This document shows positions 5,130-6,411 of a stretch of DNA of 6,411 nucleotides, piece after piece; the stretch's first letter is position 1; each line of letters starts with the position of its first letter. Both the position numbers and the translations under genes were made by a program. Under the pieces are notes generated by a model, which worked only from the letters and a program-made list of their open reading frames with translations, had not been told where the DNA came from and ran no database searches. The DNA comes from Promethearchaeota archaeon (GTDB lineage: Archaea; Asgardarchaeota; Lokiarchaeia; Sigynarchaeales; SOKP01): contig JAEOUI010000167.1 of the NCBI GenBank assembly GCA_016839425.1, forward strand, positions 1 through 6,411, given 5' to 3'.

Positions 5130-5281
5130 TATAACATTCAATTAAAAATAAAAATAAAACTATAATTTGATGAAATTATTGTAAAAATTTGATAAGTTTT
5201 ATATTGAGAAAGTCATTATACAATATAGGACTTCTTTTAATTCAATAATCTAGTCATCTTAGCTCAAGAAGAAGATAACTC
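5130..5281. promoter_or_regulatory. Spacer with candidate promoter of the Alba/zinc-ribbon unit
   Basis: This 152-bp spacer separates the JAMM gene from the Alba gene. It begins with A-rich repeats (AAAAATAAAAATAAAA) lacking a strong T-run, so readthrough from the JAMM gene is possible. Two TATA-like elements, TTTTATATT at 5197-5205 and TTATACAATATAG at about 5217-5229, could start a separate transcript with a leader of about 30-55 nt. A purine-rich AAGAAGAAGA lies 8 bp before the ATG; it is not a classical Shine-Dalgarno site. Confidence 0.35.
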
Positions 5282-5644
5282 ATGAAAAAAACTACAAATC
5301 CCAACTTTTCGAAAAGAAAATACAATAGGCGCCCTCCAAGAACCAATAACGATAATCGAAATAACGATGCAATCATTATTAGGAACAGGGACAATAAAAA
5401 TCAGTTAATAAAAGACGCAATATTTGCTTTTACTGGTGGAAAGAAATCATTGCTTATCAAGGGCGAGGGAAACGAGATTTCGACAGCCGTTGAGGTAGCT
5501 GAAATCATAAAAAATCGCATGTACCCAAGCATTGAAGTAGCCAATATATCGCTTGGGAGTAGGCCTTTTTTTCAAAAAAATAATTCTAAAAATAACAAAT
5601 CCGATATTGTATCAAAAATCGAAATATTACTAAAAACAACCTAA
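5282..5644 (+). CDS. Alba-domain nucleic-acid-binding protein with a basic N-terminal tail
   Basis: Alba proteins are small archaeal dimers that bind DNA and RNA; eukaryotic relatives are the RNase P/MRP subunits Rpp20 and Rpp25. In this 120-aa protein, residues 1-29 form an Arg/Asn/Lys-rich disordered tail (SKRKYNRRPPRTNNDNRNN), and the Alba fold spans about 30-118. Diagnostic parts are LLIKGEGNEISTAVEVAEII (57-76, for the family's VIKARGRAISKAVDVAEIV), KNRMYPSIEV at 77-86, the strand ISLGSRPF at 89-96, and the last strand SKIEILL at 111-117. The canonical GKKP binding loop is not kept; the matching segment reads RDNKNQ near 36-41. The tip of the final hairpin (QKNNSKNNKSD) is basic, as expected for grip on the minor groove or on RNA. 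This is a divergent Alba, perhaps RNA-directed rather than a bulk chromatin protein (inference). A zinc-ribbon gene follows after 12 bp. Confidence 0.85.
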   Translation: MKKTTNPNFSKRKYNRRPPRTNNDNRNNDAIIIRNRDNKNQLIKDAIFAFTGGKKSLLIKGEGNEISTAVEVAEIIKNRMYPSIEVANISLGSRPFFQKNNSKNNKSDIVSKIEILLKTT

Positions 5645-5656
5645 TATTTTTGTTGT

Positions 5657-5833
5657 ATGACAACATCCAATTTCAAGAATCTAGGCCCGATGTTAGACGA
5701 AACGAGGACGACTGCCGTCTGTGAAATTTGTCACAATTACATCTATAAGCGAGTTTATAAACTATTAGACGAAGGAAAAAATAAAACGAAGACCGTTTTT
5801 GTTTGCAAAACCTGTCTCGATAATGGTAATTAA
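5657..5833 (+). CDS. Small zinc-ribbon protein with two CxxC knuckles
   Basis: A 58-aa ORF from ATG 5657, easily missed because of its length. It carries CEIC (C22, C25) and CKTC (C50, C53), separated by 24 residues with a basic, hydrophobic middle (YIYKRVYKLL, then KNKTKTVFV). This is the layout of a single four-Cys zinc ribbon with a beta-hairpin. No family is recognised. It begins 12 bp after the Alba stop and is almost certainly co-transcribed with it, so a joint role in RNA or DNA binding is inferred. An internal ATG (residue 12) could shorten it to 47 aa with both knuckles intact. Its TAA overlaps by 4 bp the TAA of the convergent membrane protein gene. The conserved-looking Cys pattern and tight spacing make it a real gene in my judgement. 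Confidence 0.75.
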   Translation: MTTSNFKNLGPMLDETRTTAVCEICHNYIYKRVYKLLDEGKNKTKTVFVCKTCLDNGN

Positions 5834-6411
5834 TTATCTAAAAAATCAGACCCTTTATCTTTCATTTTTTTCCTGTTGTCTAAGTACTTGTTCCAGTTAA
5901 AACTCATTATAAAAAACATGACGGTCAGGGTGATGATAATCATGATAGCTTCAGTAACAACGCTAGATACATCATCATCCGTTAGTCCTGTTGCTATAAC
6001 ACCCATTCGGAAAAATATAGGCCATAAACAATAGGCAATCGTCGTAAAGGTCTTGCCAAGCCACCCAGGAATAATGCATTTCCAAGCGGGATATTTTATC
6101 ATACCAAGCGGGAGGAAGATTATGTCGTCTGGAAGTGGTGTTAGAGCAAATAAAAAAACAACCAAAGGAGTGCGCTTTGGATTTTCAAGAATTAATTTTC
6201 CAAATCCATTAACATTCTGGATGACCGTAGAACTTTTTCTATTCATCATTTTCTTAGTACCATATCCGACTATATATCCTGATAATTCCCCTAATGCACA
6301 TCCAAGTCCACCAATTATTGCAATTCCGAGAATTCCAAGCCAAAAAGGTGGAGAACTTGTTGCGGCATCTATTGTGGCATAATTGGCCATTAACGAATAC
6401 GAAAGGGTGAA
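5830..6411 (-). CDS. VTT/DedA-type membrane protein, 5' end beyond the window
   Basis: VTT-domain (SNARE-associated/DedA, PF09335-like) integral membrane protein; relatives include lipid scramblases (TMEM41B, VMP1) and bacterial DedA carriers of undecaprenyl phosphate. Counting from ATG 6390, the hallmark first re-entrant region GELSGYIVGYG lies at 34-44, the conserved FALTPLPDDIIFLPLG at 81-96 and GWLGKT at 109-114. Membrane segments lie at about 16-42, 74-98, 107-130 and 144-165, and a charged tail follows. The ATG at 6390 would give 186 aa, but the frame stays open to the window edge (FTLSYSL before MANYATID), and family members have a hydrophobic stretch before the residues matching NYATIDAATSSPPF. 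The real start is therefore probably off-window. The stop overlaps that of the zinc-ribbon gene (shared TTAA, 5830-5833). Substrate unknown; lipid transport is a family-based guess. Confidence 0.85.
   Translation of the reverse strand, partial: FTLSYSLMANYATIDAATSSPPFWLGILGIAIIGGLGCALGELSGYIVGYGTKKMMNRKSSTVIQNVNGFGKLILENPKRTPLVVFLFALTPLPDDIIFLPLGMIKYPAWKCIIPGWLGKTFTTIAYCLWPIFFRMGVIATGLTDDDVSSVVTEAIMIIITLTVMFFIMSFNWNKYLDNRKKMKDKGSDFLDN

Noticed and set aside
6053..6382. Plus-strand ORF of 109 codons over the VTT gene.
   Set aside because: It is antisense to the conserved VTT motifs and is explained as a shadow frame.

Overview
This AT-rich window (stop codons, promoters and spacers are almost all A/T) looks archaeal. 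The PRPP synthase is of the short archaeal type, the kinase gene is an archaeal UPF0200 protein, and an Alba protein is present. Promoters look like TATA boxes placed about 20-35 bp before the start codon, and several starts are TTG or lack a Shine-Dalgarno site. The JAMM protease carries a eukaryote-like Rpn11/CSN5 signature, and a PKD surface-protein remnant ends in a C-terminal membrane anchor. Together these suggest an Asgard archaeon, perhaps Lokiarchaeia-like. That placement is inference; no rRNA or tRNA is present to confirm it.

Layout. At the left, a four-helix membrane protein of unknown function (minus) diverges from a two-gene unit (plus): a 93-aa helical protein of unknown function, then a NifU/IscU-type Fe-S scaffold. 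The scaffold lacks the first cluster-binding Cys and the Asp next to it. Converging on this unit is the decayed 3' end of a PKD-domain surface protein gene. A promoter spacer follows, then prs (plus) and a UPF0200 P-loop kinase (minus), which converge tail to tail with 5 bp between their stop codons. About 500 bp without a gene separates the UPF0200 start from the large JAMM-domain gene (plus, 415 aa, TTG start). This spacer has two perfect inverted repeats and promoter-like TATA elements. Downstream, a likely two-gene unit encodes an Alba-domain protein with a basic tail and a 58-aa four-cysteine zinc-ribbon protein. The latter converges on, and overlaps by 4 bp, a VTT/DedA-type membrane protein gene whose 5' end runs off the right edge.

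How the genes fit together. prs supplies PRPP for nucleotide, His and Trp synthesis. The small helical protein and the Fe-S scaffold are probably co-translated and may work together. The JAMM protein is predicted to cleave isopeptide bonds (ubiquitin- or SAMP-like), but no E1, E2 or ubiquitin-like gene is in the window. The Alba and zinc-ribbon pair suggests RNA or chromatin binding. I see no CRISPR array, insertion sequence, tRNA or rRNA. The most notable items are the Rpn11-like protein with large extra N- and C-terminal regions, the Cys-depleted scaffold with its overlapping partner gene, and the Alba/zinc-ribbon pair.
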